64,000 nucleotides of DNA from Flavobacterium johnsoniae. GTDB lineage: Bacteria; Bacteroidota; Bacteroidia; Flavobacteriales; Flavobacteriaceae. The notes under the pieces were generated by a model that did not search any database, had not been told where the DNA came from, and saw only the letters and a list, made by a program, of their open reading frames with translations. Each line of letters begins with the position of its first letter. Positions within the stretch are counted from its first letter, which is position 1. The DNA is taken from the NCBI RefSeq assembly GCF_030388325.1, contig NZ_CP103794.1:372001-436000 (forward strand). The letters run 5' to 3'. A program made the translations under genes and the position numbers. Of the stretch, positions 20,901 through 29,170 are shown in pieces.

Positions 20901-21027
20901 CACAAATTACAAAGGTGTTGATCCTGAAACTAGTTTAACAGGTGCTGGTTCAAGAATCAATGGATTAGACTACTTTAACAATCCAGGGAGTAAATCATTT
21001 ATCATGACTCTAAAAGTAGGCTTTTAA
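17962..21027 (+). CDS. SusC/RagA-family TonB-linked outer membrane protein
   Basis: TonB-dependent channel of a SusCD nutrient importer. It has a signal peptide (residues 1-22, ending QISFAQ), a carboxypeptidase-regulatory-like domain (about 25-105, GTVSDNAGMPLPGVSVLVKG), the linker GVVVTALGIKRSEKSLGYAV, a plug with DPLIVVDGVPIDNS, then a 22-strand-type barrel ending in phenylalanine. There is no N-terminal STN domain, so signalling to an anti-sigma factor is unlikely. The SusD partner starts 14 nt downstream. No glycoside hydrolase, sulfatase or peptidase is adjacent, so the substrate cannot be named. Confidence 0.93.
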   Translation: MKLKFNGFLALLLVLFAQISFAQERAVSGTVSDNAGMPLPGVSVLVKGTKTGTQTDFDGKYTIKASPNQVLVFTYIGMKSQEKAASSTSVNVQLKDDSVELEGVVVTALGIKRSEKSLGYAVSKVSSEEIGRSGEQNVVQALAGKAAGVQVIGSGGTPGASSKIIIRGVNTITGTSDPLIVVDGVPIDNSTTQTTAGDNPFNANLSGINNSNRALDINPDDIESVSVLKGPAAAALYGERAGNGVILYTTKKGKAGRGLGIDFSTSMAIDKVSQLPARQNKYVQGTSATATAINPNTPQSWGPAASTLGAPMYDNVGNFFQEGLTYTNNISFHGGDDRATYRASYGNVTQTGMIPETGLKRNTLRVVGDLKLNDQWKTGGSLQYTHTTNTLAQNGSNVSGVMLSLLRSVGSYDLRNYKDAEGNNKNYFASYDNPYFTVNENPATSDVNRVFGNMFLTYSPAEWLSLTAKGGIDAYSDYRKQIFAISSNGDNLAGIGEVAFNNINSKEFYGDFIATGLLPLKTDWLKINYTAGLNLRSSQSTDVFSRGKELAVRGVYNLSNATQLYTSNAEQNIMSRALFGQLEFDIKDQLFVTGSVRKEWSSTYGTNANSAIFPAASASWVLSNSFTLPEAVSFAKLTYAYGEVGIAPRPYQTISTFTQPFMTDGFTDGLSFPYNGVNGMAPSGGLGNQDLKPERVVGHEVGLSTKFLDSRLSLDVNAYYKTSKDLLITLPLPQSSGFASVYQNAAELVNKGVEVELAYDIFAKSSPFQWNVNLNWSKNENEVTDISGNLTEISIESAFGSIGYYAVKGQPLGSFYGRKWARDENGNKIIGSDGLAVIADEIGNLGNSAPKWTGGIRNTFSYKRVTLSGLLDFRHGGAVYNGTLARLHNFGVSAESGDRERTYVIDGVLANGTPNNIPISAKDYYQKFLGDGGGAEEQAVTDVNWIRLRDVTLSYDFNVKRFTAISNAQVSFTGRNLWLNTNYKGVDPETSLTGAGSRINGLDYFNNPGSKSFIMTLKVGF

Positions 21028-21041
21028 ATTTAAAACTATTA

Positions 21042-22421
21042 ATGATGAAAAAATATATAAAAAGTATAATTCTTACAGGGCTTAGTATAGGTTTACTAGC
21101 TAGCTGTCAGTCAGAATTAGACAACTTTAATGAAAATCCGAACTCTCCAATAACAACGACTCCAAGTTTATTGCTGTCTGCTATGGAAGTTTCAACTTTT
21201 TCTACACACACAAGTGGTCTAATCAGAACTTCAAATATTTTTGACCAACATCTTGCTGGTACAAGTGTTGGACAATTAGGAGAACTTCAACGTTATATTC
21301 TTACAGAACAAGATGTAAATAACGAGTGGAATACCGTTTATGGAACTACTTTAATGAGTGGACATATCCTAAACCGTGATTTTGCAACAAACTATCCATA
21401 TTACAATGGTATCGGTCAGATTTTAACTGCATTGAATTTAGGATATGCTACAGATCTTTGGGGAGATGTACCTTATGATGAAGCTTTTAGAGCTGAAGAA
21501 GGAAACAAAGCTCCAAAATACAACACTCAGGAAGAAATCTATGTGAGATTACAAACAATTCTTGATGAGGCAATTGTAAACTTAAAAAAGCCAGCTGCTA
21601 GTAATGTTTCTGTTCCATCAAACGATGATTTTATTTTCGGTGGAAATACTGCAAAATGGATTAAAATCGCTTATGTTTTAAAAGCAAGATATGCTTTAAG
21701 ACTAACTGAAGTTGACACTAATGCTGCTCAAAAAGCTTTAGATTATGTTACAGCTTCAGGAATTACAGCAAACACGGATGATGCAAATACATTTTTCCCT
21801 GGAACTGCAAATGGACAAAATCAATGGTATGCATTTGATAACAGCCGTGCTAACTACCTAAAAACAGGTGCTTTCTTTGTTAACACTCTTAAAAACACTG
21901 CAGACCCTAGACTTACATTTTCTATTGCTGAAGATGCAAATGGAGGATATACAGGAAATGCTGCTGATGATTTAGATACTACAACATCTTCTTATATTGG
22001 ATCTGCTTATGCTAGCATTGATTCTCCAATTGGAATGGTGACGTATGCTGAAGCTAAATTCATCGAAGCTGAAGCAAGATTCAGATTAGGTCAAAATGCA
22101 AAAACTGCTTTTGAAGCTGCAGTTACAGCTTCAGTTACTAAAGTTACAAAAGCACCTGCTGATCCTGTTTTCATAACAGCTGCAACAGCAACAGTTTCTT
22201 TAGCAAACATTATTCAGCAAAAGTATCTTGCACTTTTCCTGACTATGGAGCCTTACAACGATTACAGAAGAACAGGATTCCCTGCATTGGTTCCAAATCA
22301 ATCATCTAACACTAAAACAATCCCTGTTAGATTCCCTACTCCTTCTGATGAGAGAAACTACAATCCAAATGCTACAGTAGTTAGTAATGTAACTACAAAA
22401 GTTTGGTGGGACAAAAACTAA
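21042..22421 (+). CDS. SusD/RagB-family nutrient-binding lipoprotein
   Basis: Surface lipoprotein that caps the SusC channel and delivers ligand to it. The lipobox LLASC places the lipidated cysteine at residue 22, followed by QSELDNF, an acidic stretch that fits flavobacterial surface export. The body is tetratricopeptide-rich SusD-like, with NLGYATDLWGDVPYDEAF, the segment GGNTAKWIKIAYVLKARYALRL (given in part), and the end PTPSDERNYNPNA and WWDKN, close to the SusD-like_2 subgroup. The two adjacent ATGs make the start uncertain by one codon. A strong terminator closes the pair. Confidence 0.93.
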   Translation: MMKKYIKSIILTGLSIGLLASCQSELDNFNENPNSPITTTPSLLLSAMEVSTFSTHTSGLIRTSNIFDQHLAGTSVGQLGELQRYILTEQDVNNEWNTVYGTTLMSGHILNRDFATNYPYYNGIGQILTALNLGYATDLWGDVPYDEAFRAEEGNKAPKYNTQEEIYVRLQTILDEAIVNLKKPAASNVSVPSNDDFIFGGNTAKWIKIAYVLKARYALRLTEVDTNAAQKALDYVTASGITANTDDANTFFPGTANGQNQWYAFDNSRANYLKTGAFFVNTLKNTADPRLTFSIAEDANGGYTGNAADDLDTTTSSYIGSAYASIDSPIGMVTYAEAKFIEAEARFRLGQNAKTAFEAAVTASVTKVTKAPADPVFITAATATVSLANIIQQKYLALFLTMEPYNDYRRTGFPALVPNQSSNTKTIPVRFPTPSDERNYNPNATVVSNVTTKVWWDKN

Positions 22422-22446
22422 TATTATAGTTTCAATAAATAAATTT

Positions 22447-22479
22447 AAACCGCTCTGTTCATTCAGAGCGGTTTTTTTA
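22447..22479 (+). terminator. intrinsic terminator after the SusC/SusD pair
   Basis: AAACCGCTCTG (22447-22457) pairs with CAGAGCGGTTT (22464-22474) around a 6-nt loop, and the T-run continues after it. It is 25 nt past the SusD stop. Confidence 0.92.
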
Positions 22480-22494
22480 TAGAAACATATTAAC

Positions 22495-22502
22495 TATATT
22501 TG
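22495..22502 (+). promoter_or_regulatory. -7 promoter box of rlmB, 4 nt before the ATG
   Basis: TATATTTG matches TAnnTTTG and ends 4 nt before the rlmB ATG. No good -33 TTTG is seen because the preceding terminator T-run occupies that place. The geometry predicts a leaderless or nearly leaderless mRNA. Confidence 0.6.
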
Positions 22503-22506
22503 TTGC

Positions 22507-23241
22507 ATGGAAAAAGAACATCAAATATTTGGCATTAGAGCCATTATAGAAGCAATTCAGGCGGGAAAAGAAGTCGATAAAGTCTTCATACAAAAAGAAA
22601 TTTCTAGTGAATTAATGAAAGACCTAATGAAGGTCATGAAACGTGCTAACATTAATTTCTCTTATGTTCCTGTAGAAAAATTAAACCGTCTTACTCCAAA
22701 TAATCACCAAGGTGCAGTAGCAACTATCTCCCCTATCGGATTTATTGATTTAGAACATTTAGTAGAATCAACAATTGAATCAGGAAAAAAACCTTTGTTT
22801 TTAATCCTAGACCAAATTTCCGATGCAAGAAATTTTGGTGCCATTATTAGAACTGCAGAATGTACTGGTGTAAATGGAATCATTGTTCAAAAAGCTGGTT
22901 CGGCACCTGTAAATGGTGATACTGTTAAAACTTCGGCCGGAGCAGTATTTAATGTTCCAATCTGTAAAGTAGAACACATTAAAGATGCAATTTTCTATTT
23001 GCAAGGTTCTGGAATTAAAACCGTAGCTGCGACTGAAAAAACAGACCAAAATATTTATGAGGTTTCATTAGTTGATCCTGTTGCAATAATTATGGGATCA
23101 GAAGATCGAGGAATTAACCCTTCTGTCTTGAAAATAGTAGATGAAAAAGCAAAATTGCCAATGTTTGGCTCAATAGGATCTCTAAATGTTTCCGTTGCCT
23201 GCGGAGCATTTCTATACGAAACTGTTCGTCAAAGAAGTTAA
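22507..23241 (+). CDS. rlmB: 23S rRNA (guanosine-2'-O-)-methyltransferase RlmB, SPOUT family
   Basis: TrmH-type SPOUT enzyme that transfers a methyl group from S-adenosylmethionine to the ribose of G2251 (E. coli numbering) in the P loop of 23S rRNA. The N-terminal substrate-binding domain (EKEHQIFGIRAIIEA) resembles an L30e fold. The catalytic SPOUT domain shows motif 1 SDARNFGAIIRTAE, motif 2 IIMGSEDRGI and motif 3 SIGSLNVSVACGAFLYE. The 244 residues are the normal size. Other TrmH paralogues exist, so the exact nucleotide is inferred from family likeness. Confidence 0.9.
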   Translation: MEKEHQIFGIRAIIEAIQAGKEVDKVFIQKEISSELMKDLMKVMKRANINFSYVPVEKLNRLTPNNHQGAVATISPIGFIDLEHLVESTIESGKKPLFLILDQISDARNFGAIIRTAECTGVNGIIVQKAGSAPVNGDTVKTSAGAVFNVPICKVEHIKDAIFYLQGSGIKTVAATEKTDQNIYEVSLVDPVAIIMGSEDRGINPSVLKIVDEKAKLPMFGSIGSLNVSVACGAFLYETVRQRS

Positions 23242-23289
23242 GATATATTGAGAATTAAGATTAGAATGAATAATTAAAACCCTTAATTA

Positions 23290-24096
23290 ATGCTTTCAAA
23301 ATCTAATCCGAAACAAATAATTATCATAGTCCAATGTCTGTTTGTAATTTTATTAGTTACAAACAGCTACGGACAAAATACCACTTACAGTCAATTTTGG
23401 AATGAAATTCAATTTAATCAGACTATAAGCGAAAAATGGTCAACCGAAATAGACGTTGCTACATCTTACAGCAGTACAGAATCTTCTTCTAATCTATTCG
23501 ACAATACAATCCAAAGATCTCTACGAGGCTGGGCGCATTACTACTACTCTCCTAGATGGAAATTTTCTACTTTCGTAGCTTATCTTAACAATAAAGATGT
23601 TCCCGAAATAGGACAATTTGAATCTCCCGAATGGCGTTTTGCTCTTCAAGGAATTTACTACTTTCATAAAACAGGTTACACTTTAAGCACAAGAATGCGT
23701 ACTGAATTTCGTCATATGAGAAATCAAGATGATGAATATGAAAATGTATTTCGATATCGGCAGCAAGTAAAATACATACAGCCAATCAATAGCAAAATCT
23801 TGCGAAGTGGTGTAATATATGCAATCGCTTCAGATGAAATATACCTGAAATCTGGAGCGAAAGTTACTGGAGAAAATTTCTTCGACAGAAATAGGTTTAA
23901 TATAGGTGCTGGGTATTTGTTTTCAGATGATATTCAGATAGAACTCACTTATTGCAATGAATATTTACCAAGAAACAATGGAAATCAAACAACAAATGCA
24001 GCTTCTTTAACTCTTAGCTTCAACAATCTCTTAAGAAATATACAGAAGAAAATTGCCAATAAACACAATCATGAAATAAAAGACGAGGAAGAATAA
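23290..24096 (+). CDS. DUF2490 family outer membrane protein
   Basis: Predicted secreted, probably outer-membrane beta-barrel protein of unknown function. The signal peptide covers about residues 1-29 (QCLFVILLVTNSYGQ). The rest alternates strands with aromatic ends, as in TYSQFWNEIQFNQTISEKW, typical of DUF2490 proteins common in Bacteroidota. The acidic/basic tail HNHEIKDEEE is an extension after the last strand. Its stop and the stop of the convergent next gene are 1 nt apart and sit in the loop of a hairpin. Confidence 0.75.
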   Translation: MLSKSNPKQIIIIVQCLFVILLVTNSYGQNTTYSQFWNEIQFNQTISEKWSTEIDVATSYSSTESSSNLFDNTIQRSLRGWAHYYYSPRWKFSTFVAYLNNKDVPEIGQFESPEWRFALQGIYYFHKTGYTLSTRMRTEFRHMRNQDDEYENVFRYRQQVKYIQPINSKILRSGVIYAIASDEIYLKSGAKVTGENFFDRNRFNIGAGYLFSDDIQIELTYCNEYLPRNNGNQTTNAASLTLSFNNLLRNIQKKIANKHNHEIKDEEE

Positions 24097-24111
24097 TTTA
24101 CTTCTCGTCTT
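24080..24111. terminator. bidirectional hairpin spanning two convergent stop codons
   Basis: AAGACGAG (24080-24087) pairs with CTCGTCTT (24104-24111), extended inward by AAG/CTT after a one-base bulge. Both stop codons (plus TAA at 24094, minus TAA at 24098-24100) are in the 9-nt loop. T-rich sequence follows on the plus side and is weaker on the minus side. Confidence 0.5.
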
Positions 24112-24604
24112 CTTTCAAAAAGCATTGCAGCTGCTCTTTAATTGCATTTTTATGAAGTTTAAAATTATAACTTCGAACAAACTCCGTTCCTTGCATATTA
24201 ATCTCAGCAGTTACAGCTCCGAAGTTTGAAAAAGCATTAAGATCTTTATCATCAATTAAATAAAGGACCTGCATAATAGAATCATTTCTTCTATATTGCG
24301 TATCATAATGTGCCAGCTTGTACGTATTATTATCTGCAAGATGAATAATTAAATCATCTTTTATCTTTTTTCCCGTTTTCTTATCAGGAAATGGCGTTGG
24401 CTGCAAGGCAACAAAATAATGTTCTTTATCTGTAACAATATTAATTTTTAATGATTTTGATTTAGTCGTATAAAATACAGCCGGCTCAAAATAATACAAC
24501 ATACTTCCGTCTGCTTGCACCCTATTTTTAATTTCACATTGAGCATTCACTATATTGTTAAAAACAAAATACAAGAACAAAACCAATATCTTTATTCTAT
24601 TCAT
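24098..24604 (-). CDS. secreted protein of unknown function
   Basis: I do not recognise this 168-residue protein. It has a clear signal peptide (residues 1-21, ILVLFLYFVFNNIVNAQ) and a mature part that is mainly beta-strand-like with alternating charged residues. A cysteine occurs right after the cleavage site and another near the end. There are no metal or catalytic motifs. A TAAATTTG promoter-like box lies 28 nt upstream. It is convergent with the DUF2490 gene. A periplasmic or cell-surface location is inferred from the signal only. Confidence 0.7.
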   Translation of the reverse strand: MNRIKILVLFLYFVFNNIVNAQCEIKNRVQADGSMLYYFEPAVFYTTKSKSLKINIVTDKEHYFVALQPTPFPDKKTGKKIKDDLIIHLADNNTYKLAHYDTQYRRNDSIMQVLYLIDDKDLNAFSNFGAVTAEINMQGTEFVRSYNFKLHKNAIKEQLQCFLKEDEK

Positions 24605-24632
24605 AACTCTAGAAATTAAATTGTTACATTAA

Positions 24633-24640
24633 CAAATTTA
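24633..24640 (-). promoter_or_regulatory. -7 promoter box before the secreted protein gene
   Basis: Minus-strand TAAATTTG fits TAnnTTTG. No TTTG is found at the proper -33 distance, so the call is weaker than for the ribosomal promoters. Confidence 0.4.
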
Positions 24641-24668
24641 CTGATTTAATCTCAAAAAAAACATTAAA

Positions 24669-25433
24669 CTAAATTTCGTCATCAGTTTCTGTTTTCTTTT
24701 TAAAAATATAATTGACCAGATGACTAGAAGAAAAATAATCCTCTAGATTTTCTTCATCTTCTTCTTCAGAAATATTTATAAAATTTCCGTTTTCATCAAA
24801 ATGCTTCATAAAGGGATCTGTAGTTGGATCAAAATCTGGACGCTGCCAATCATAGACAATTGGCTTTACATATTCTGGCGCTTTATAAAATAACGTCAAC
24901 GCAAAACCTGTTAAAAGTCCAGCCAAATGTCCTTCCCAAGAAATCGACTGATCTACATCTGGAAAAACATACCAAATCATTCCGCCATAAAGCAAAATTA
25001 CTGTAAGTGACAAAGCCACTAATCTGTAATATCGAGTTTGAATTCCTTTAAAAAAAATAAAACTTACCAAAACATATATTAACCCGCTGGCACCAATATG
25101 AAAATTCTCTCTTCCAACAATCCAAGTAATTAATCCTGAAAAGAATATTCCAAAACCAATAACTCCAAAAGTTTGTTTTGGGTAAAAAAATTGCATCGCT
25201 GCTAATAATATTAAAAGCGGAATGCTATTATTGTATAAATGATCTAAATTTTCATGTATAAACGGACTAAATAAAATGCCACGCAATCCCAGAAAATCTC
25301 TTGGATAAATTCCATATCGGTAAAAATCAAAATCAAATCGAATCTGAAGCCAATAAATTACCCACAAAAAAAGCACAAAAAACAAAGGCAATCCAATAAC
25401 GGCATTTGAGAATTTAAAATTATTATCGTTCAT
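24669..25433 (-). CDS. rhomboid-family intramembrane serine protease
   Basis: Membrane protease that cuts substrates within or near the bilayer. Six or more hydrophobic segments are visible. The catalytic serine is S116 in HIGASGLIY (GxSG), and the partner histidine is H169 in WEGHLAGLLTG. The HENLDHLYNN region (residues 60-69) corresponds to the conserved H-x-x-x-N element. A cytosolic tail of about 65 residues, rich in Asp and Glu (SEEEDEENLEDYF), follows the last membrane helix. Substrates are unknown. Confidence 0.9.
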   Translation of the reverse strand: MNDNNFKFSNAVIGLPLFFVLFLWVIYWLQIRFDFDFYRYGIYPRDFLGLRGILFSPFIHENLDHLYNNSIPLLILLAAMQFFYPKQTFGVIGFGIFFSGLITWIVGRENFHIGASGLIYVLVSFIFFKGIQTRYYRLVALSLTVILLYGGMIWYVFPDVDQSISWEGHLAGLLTGFALTLFYKAPEYVKPIVYDWQRPDFDPTTDPFMKHFDENGNFINISEEEDEENLEDYFSSSHLVNYIFKKKTETDDEI

Positions 25434-25589
25434 ACTTTTATAAATATATTAGAAAGAACTCAAAAAACTATCCAAAAACATTTTACTGATAATTTGTCAG
25501 AGAAAAGAAAATTGTCTCAGATAATAACAATCGTTCTTGATATCAATCGTTTTAACTTTTTAGTGAATGAAATTTACATCTTAAAACTG

Positions 25590-25597
25590 TAATTTTG
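25590..25597 (+). promoter_or_regulatory. -7 promoter box of rarA, 4 nt before the ATG
   Basis: TAATTTTG fits TAnnTTTG and ends 4 nt before the rarA ATG, the same distance as for rlmB and the GbsR-type regulator. No clear -33 TTTG was found. Confidence 0.5.
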
Positions 25598-25601
25598 TAG
25601 A

Positions 25602-26879
25602 ATGGAAGCACCTTTAGCAGAGCGTATTCGTCCGCAAAAATTAGAAGATTATATAAGCCAGTTACATTTGGTTGGGCCAACTGGTTCTTTAACACAACAA
25701 ATTTCGAAAGGAATAATTCCGTCTCTAATCTTTTGGGGACCGCCTGGAACTGGAAAAACGACACTTGCCCAAATTATTGCACAAGAATCTAAAAGACCTT
25801 TTTATATTTTAAGTGCGATTAATTCTGGAGTAAAAGATATTCGCGATGTTATTGAAAAAGCAAAGCAAAGCGGAGGTTTATTTACCGCCAAAAACCCAAT
25901 TCTTTTTATTGATGAGATTCATAGATTTAGCAAATCTCAACAAGATTCATTGTTAGCTGCTGTTGAAAAAGGATGGATCACATTAGTTGGAGCTACGACA
26001 GAAAATCCGAGTTTTGAGGTAATTCCTGCATTATTGTCACGTTGTCAAGTTTATATATTAAATGCATTTACTAAAGCCGATTTAGAAGCTCTTCTAGAAC
26101 GCGCCATGAGAACCGATGCTTATTTATTGACAAAAAAGATAAATCTAAAAGAAACAGAAGCTTTATTGCGTATTTCTGGAGGCGATGGACGAAAACTTCT
26201 AAATGTATTTGAGCTTGTCGTTAATGCTTCTCCAGGCGACGAAATTACTATCACAAATGATCGCGTTTTAGAATTAGTACAGCAAAATACTGTTTTGTAT
26301 GACAAAACAGGAGAACAACACTATGATATTGTTTCTGCCTTTATAAAATCGATTCGAGGAAGCGATCCAAACGGAGCGATCTATTGGCTCGCTAGAATGA
26401 TTGAAGGTGGTGAAGATGTGAAATTTATTGCCCGAAGAATGCTGATTCTTTCTAGCGAAGATATTGGAAATGCAAATCCTACGGCTTTTATTATGGCAAA
26501 TAACACCTTTCAGGCTGTAACTACAATTGGCTATCCTGAAAGCCGCATTATTTTAAGCCAATGTGCTATTTATTTGGCTACTTCTCCGAAAAGCAATGCT
26601 TCTTATATGGCTATTGGAAATGCACAGCAATTGGTTAAACAAACTGGAGATTTACCAGTTCCAATTCATTTAAGAAATGCGCCAACAAAATTGATGAAAG
26701 AATTAGGTTATGGAGACGATTATAAATATTCTCACGATTATGCCAATAATTTTGCGGAACAGGAATTCTTGCCAGACGCCATAAAAGAAACGGTTCTTTA
26801 TAATCCTGGAAGCAATTCTAGAGAGAATAGCAACCGCGAATTTTTAAAGAACCGTTGGAAAGATAAATACGGTTATTAA
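25602..26879 (+). CDS. rarA: replication-associated recombination protein A (RarA/MgsA)
   Basis: AAA+ ATPase related to clamp loaders that acts at stalled replication forks, often with SSB. Visible are the start PLAERIRPQKLEDYISQ, the Walker A FWGPPGTGKTTLA (about residues 44-56), the Walker B ILFIDEIHRF, the sensor GATTENPSFEV, the arginine-finger region LLSRCQVY, and the C-terminal MgsA domain with YWLARMIEGGED and DIGNANP. The 425 residues are normal. It is monocistronic between divergent or convergent neighbours. Confidence 0.96.
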   Translation: MEAPLAERIRPQKLEDYISQLHLVGPTGSLTQQISKGIIPSLIFWGPPGTGKTTLAQIIAQESKRPFYILSAINSGVKDIRDVIEKAKQSGGLFTAKNPILFIDEIHRFSKSQQDSLLAAVEKGWITLVGATTENPSFEVIPALLSRCQVYILNAFTKADLEALLERAMRTDAYLLTKKINLKETEALLRISGGDGRKLLNVFELVVNASPGDEITITNDRVLELVQQNTVLYDKTGEQHYDIVSAFIKSIRGSDPNGAIYWLARMIEGGEDVKFIARRMLILSSEDIGNANPTAFIMANNTFQAVTTIGYPESRIILSQCAIYLATSPKSNASYMAIGNAQQLVKQTGDLPVPIHLRNAPTKLMKELGYGDDYKYSHDYANNFAEQEFLPDAIKETVLYNPGSNSRENSNREFLKNRWKDKYGY

Positions 26880-26893
26880 ACCATATTGTATAT

Positions 26894-27685
26894 TTAGAAT
26901 TTAACTACAATCTTCTCTGAAACTAATTTGTCATTCTGATAAGATTCAAAATACCATTGCCCGTCTTCTTTTAAGATTAACGAACCTTGAACATTGTCTT
27001 TTATTGCAATATAAACATTTGATTGAGAAGTTTTTAGAAGCTTCATAACCACTTTTGGAGTTTTATCAATTAATTGATATCCTGATTCAGTTGGCTGTGC
27101 ATACAATAAATTTGGATCTTTTAAATCTGGCGATGGAGCAGCAGCTGCAACAACTTGTGCTGTTACTGCAGGCTTAGTAACTGCAGCTGTAGTAACTGCG
27201 GCAGCGGCAGGAGAAACTTTTGCAGTAACTGGAACATTAGAAGTTATAACAGGTGCATTACCGCTGTATTTGTAATTCAAAGCATAAACAGATTTAAAAG
27301 CATTCTCAAGTGATTCTTTATAAGCTACTTCATAATCCTTTTCCTTGCTTTTTCCTACTTCAGAAGTAAAAACTACCTGACCAAAACAATCTTTAAATTG
27401 AATAAAAAGTTTAGTTACTAAAAAAGCGTTGTCCTTTACAACATCAATATATAAAACCTGACAACGATCTGTATAACCTTCTGGAAGCTGTTGATTAGTA
27501 TAAAATGCTTCAAAACCAGCTTTGTTCAAATTTTGTTTACTTAAAGTAGCCAAACGATATTGATTATCTGTTTTCATAAAATCATATTTCACAGGTACAA
27601 TTACAGCTTTGTAATCATTAACAGACTGCGCGAATCCAACAACTGAACATAAAATTGCAGTAAGTAAAAATTTAATTTTCATCAT
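26894..27685 (-). CDS. secreted protein of unknown function with Ala/Val/Thr-rich linker
   Basis: Not recognised. The 263 residues have a signal peptide (residues 1-20, ending VVGFAQ), an N-terminal domain of about 125 residues, a low-complexity linker rich in Ala, Val, Thr and Pro (about 145-190), and a small C-terminal domain that reads like three or four strands. The start overlaps the yjjG stop by 1 nt, so it is the last gene of a radC-yjjG operon. The linker suggests two periplasmic or surface domains joined flexibly. Confidence 0.7.
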   Translation of the reverse strand: MMKIKFLLTAILCSVVGFAQSVNDYKAVIVPVKYDFMKTDNQYRLATLSKQNLNKAGFEAFYTNQQLPEGYTDRCQVLYIDVVKDNAFLVTKLFIQFKDCFGQVVFTSEVGKSKEKDYEVAYKESLENAFKSVYALNYKYSGNAPVITSNVPVTAKVSPAAAAVTTAAVTKPAVTAQVVAAAAPSPDLKDPNLLYAQPTESGYQLIDKTPKVVMKLLKTSQSNVYIAIKDNVQGSLILKEDGQWYFESYQNDKLVSEKIVVKF

Positions 27686-28371
27686 TATAAATATTTTTTT
27701 AGTTCTAATAAATGGTTAATTTGTTTATAATCTCCGGAAACATCCAATTTTTTCTCATTAAAGAAAATCGCATCCAAACCAGCATTTAAAGCTCCGGTTA
27801 CATCGGCTTCAAAATCATCGCCAATCATAATACTGTTTTCTTTAGAAGTTTTTGCTAAATTGATTGCATAATCAAATATAATACTATTTGGCTTTTTAAC
27901 ACCTGCCAATTCAGAATTTGTAATGGTGCTGAAATAACTTCCTAACGCAGCATTATTGATTTTCTTATCTTGTACGTTTGCAAATCCGTTTGTAATGATA
28001 TGAAGTTTATATTTTGGTTTCAAATATTCTAAAACTTCAATAGCACCGTCAAAAAGATAATTGTTGTCGGTAAGAAATTCGATATAATCATTGGCAATCT
28101 CAAAAATACTTTCTTCAGAAATAACATACTTTAAAGCATCAAAAGAAAGTTTTAAACGATTATAGCGTAATTCCTGATGTGTGATTTGATCGTTTTGGTA
28201 TAATCGCCAGCATTCCTGATTTATTGGAATATAAGCCCTGATAAAATCCTGAGTAACTATTTCTTGGTATTTTTCTTTAAAAATACGATCAAAAGCCATT
28301 TCTGAGTTTTTATCAAAATCCCAAAGCGTGTGATCTAAATCAAAAAAAATGTCTGTAATATTGGTATTCAT
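27685..28371 (-). CDS. YjjG-type noncanonical pyrimidine nucleotidase (HAD superfamily)
   Basis: HAD phosphatase. Relatives dephosphorylate nucleoside monophosphates, including modified pyrimidines, in the cytosol. Motif I is FFDLDHTLWDFD (nucleophile D11, general acid D13). The C-terminal motif IV is MIGDDFEADVTGA. The central ITNGFANVQDKKI holds motif II and a conserved lysine. The 228 residues match the YjjG/YfnB group. It starts 3 nt after the radC stop. Substrate is inferred from the subgroup. Confidence 0.85.
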   Translation of the reverse strand: MNTNITDIFFDLDHTLWDFDKNSEMAFDRIFKEKYQEIVTQDFIRAYIPINQECWRLYQNDQITHQELRYNRLKLSFDALKYVISEESIFEIANDYIEFLTDNNYLFDGAIEVLEYLKPKYKLHIITNGFANVQDKKINNAALGSYFSTITNSELAGVKKPNSIIFDYAINLAKTSKENSIMIGDDFEADVTGALNAGLDAIFFNEKKLDVSGDYKQINHLLELKKYL

Positions 28372-28374
28372 GTG

Positions 28375-29070
28375 CTAAAAAATTCCTTCATCTACAAAAC
28401 TATAATATTTTGATTCAGTAATAATCAAATGATCTAAAACTTTAACATCTAAGATTTCTCCAGCGGTTTTCATCTTCTTTGTAATTTGTTTGTCTGCATC
28501 ACTTGGAATCAAACTTCCTGACGGATGATTATGACACAAAATCAGTGCAGTAGCTCCATTTTCTAATGCTAATTTAAAAACCAATCTTGGATCTACAACC
28601 GTTCCAGCAATTCCACCCTTGCTTAATTGTGACTTTGAAATTACTTTATTCGCATTATTAAGAAAAAGCACCCAAAATTCTTCGTGAGAGAGTTCTCCAA
28701 TAATTGGCTGCATAATCTCAAAAACAGCTTTACTCGAAGTTATTTTTTTTAATTTTAATGTTTCTTCTGTTCGCTGTCTTCTTCCTAGTTCTAATGCCGC
28801 AACAATTGAAATAGCTTTTGCTTCTCCAATTCCTTTAAATTTCATTAATTGAGAAAGAGACATTTTTCCTAACGCATTTAGATTATTAGCTGTAGCTAAA
28901 ATTCGTTGACTTAAAGCAACAGCAGATTCATTTCGGCTTCCAGAACCAATTAAAATAGCCAATAATTCAGCATCACTTAAAGAATCTTTTCCTTTAAGCA
29001 TTAATTTTTCACGAGGCTTATCATCTTCTGACCAATCTTTTATAGCAAAATGACTTACTTCCATAATCAT
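28375..29070 (-). CDS. radC: RadC-family JAB-domain protein
   Basis: Protein with a helix-hairpin-helix region ([20 protein letters not shown], about residues 77-97) and a C-terminal JAB metalloprotease-like domain with the zinc motif CHNHPSGSLIPSDAD (H-x-H, S-x-x-D). Named for an early link to DNA repair that later work did not confirm, so its function is open. The start could be the third codon (MEVSHFAIKDW) as well as the first. It heads an operon with yjjG and a secreted protein. Confidence 0.92.
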   Translation of the reverse strand: MIMEVSHFAIKDWSEDDKPREKLMLKGKDSLSDAELLAILIGSGSRNESAVALSQRILATANNLNALGKMSLSQLMKFKGIGEAKAISIVAALELGRRQRTEETLKLKKITSSKAVFEIMQPIIGELSHEEFWVLFLNNANKVISKSQLSKGGIAGTVVDPRLVFKLALENGATALILCHNHPSGSLIPSDADKQITKKMKTAGEILDVKVLDHLIITESKYYSFVDEGIF

Positions 29071-29084
29071 AAAAATTTAGGAAG

Positions 29085-29119
29085 CGAATATAAATTAAAT
29101 ACAAGAAAAATCTTTCAAA
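29085..29119 (-). promoter_or_regulatory. possible promoter of the radC operon (TTCG variant)
   Basis: Minus-strand TATATTCG (29085-29092) is one base off TAnnTTTG, with TTTG (29116-29119) 23 nt upstream. The start site would be near 29080, about 10 nt before the ATG. Confidence 0.4.
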
Positions 29120-29170
29120 TATTATTCTCGTTTTTAAAAAATTATTATCTTTAAAACAAAACTTCAGAAA

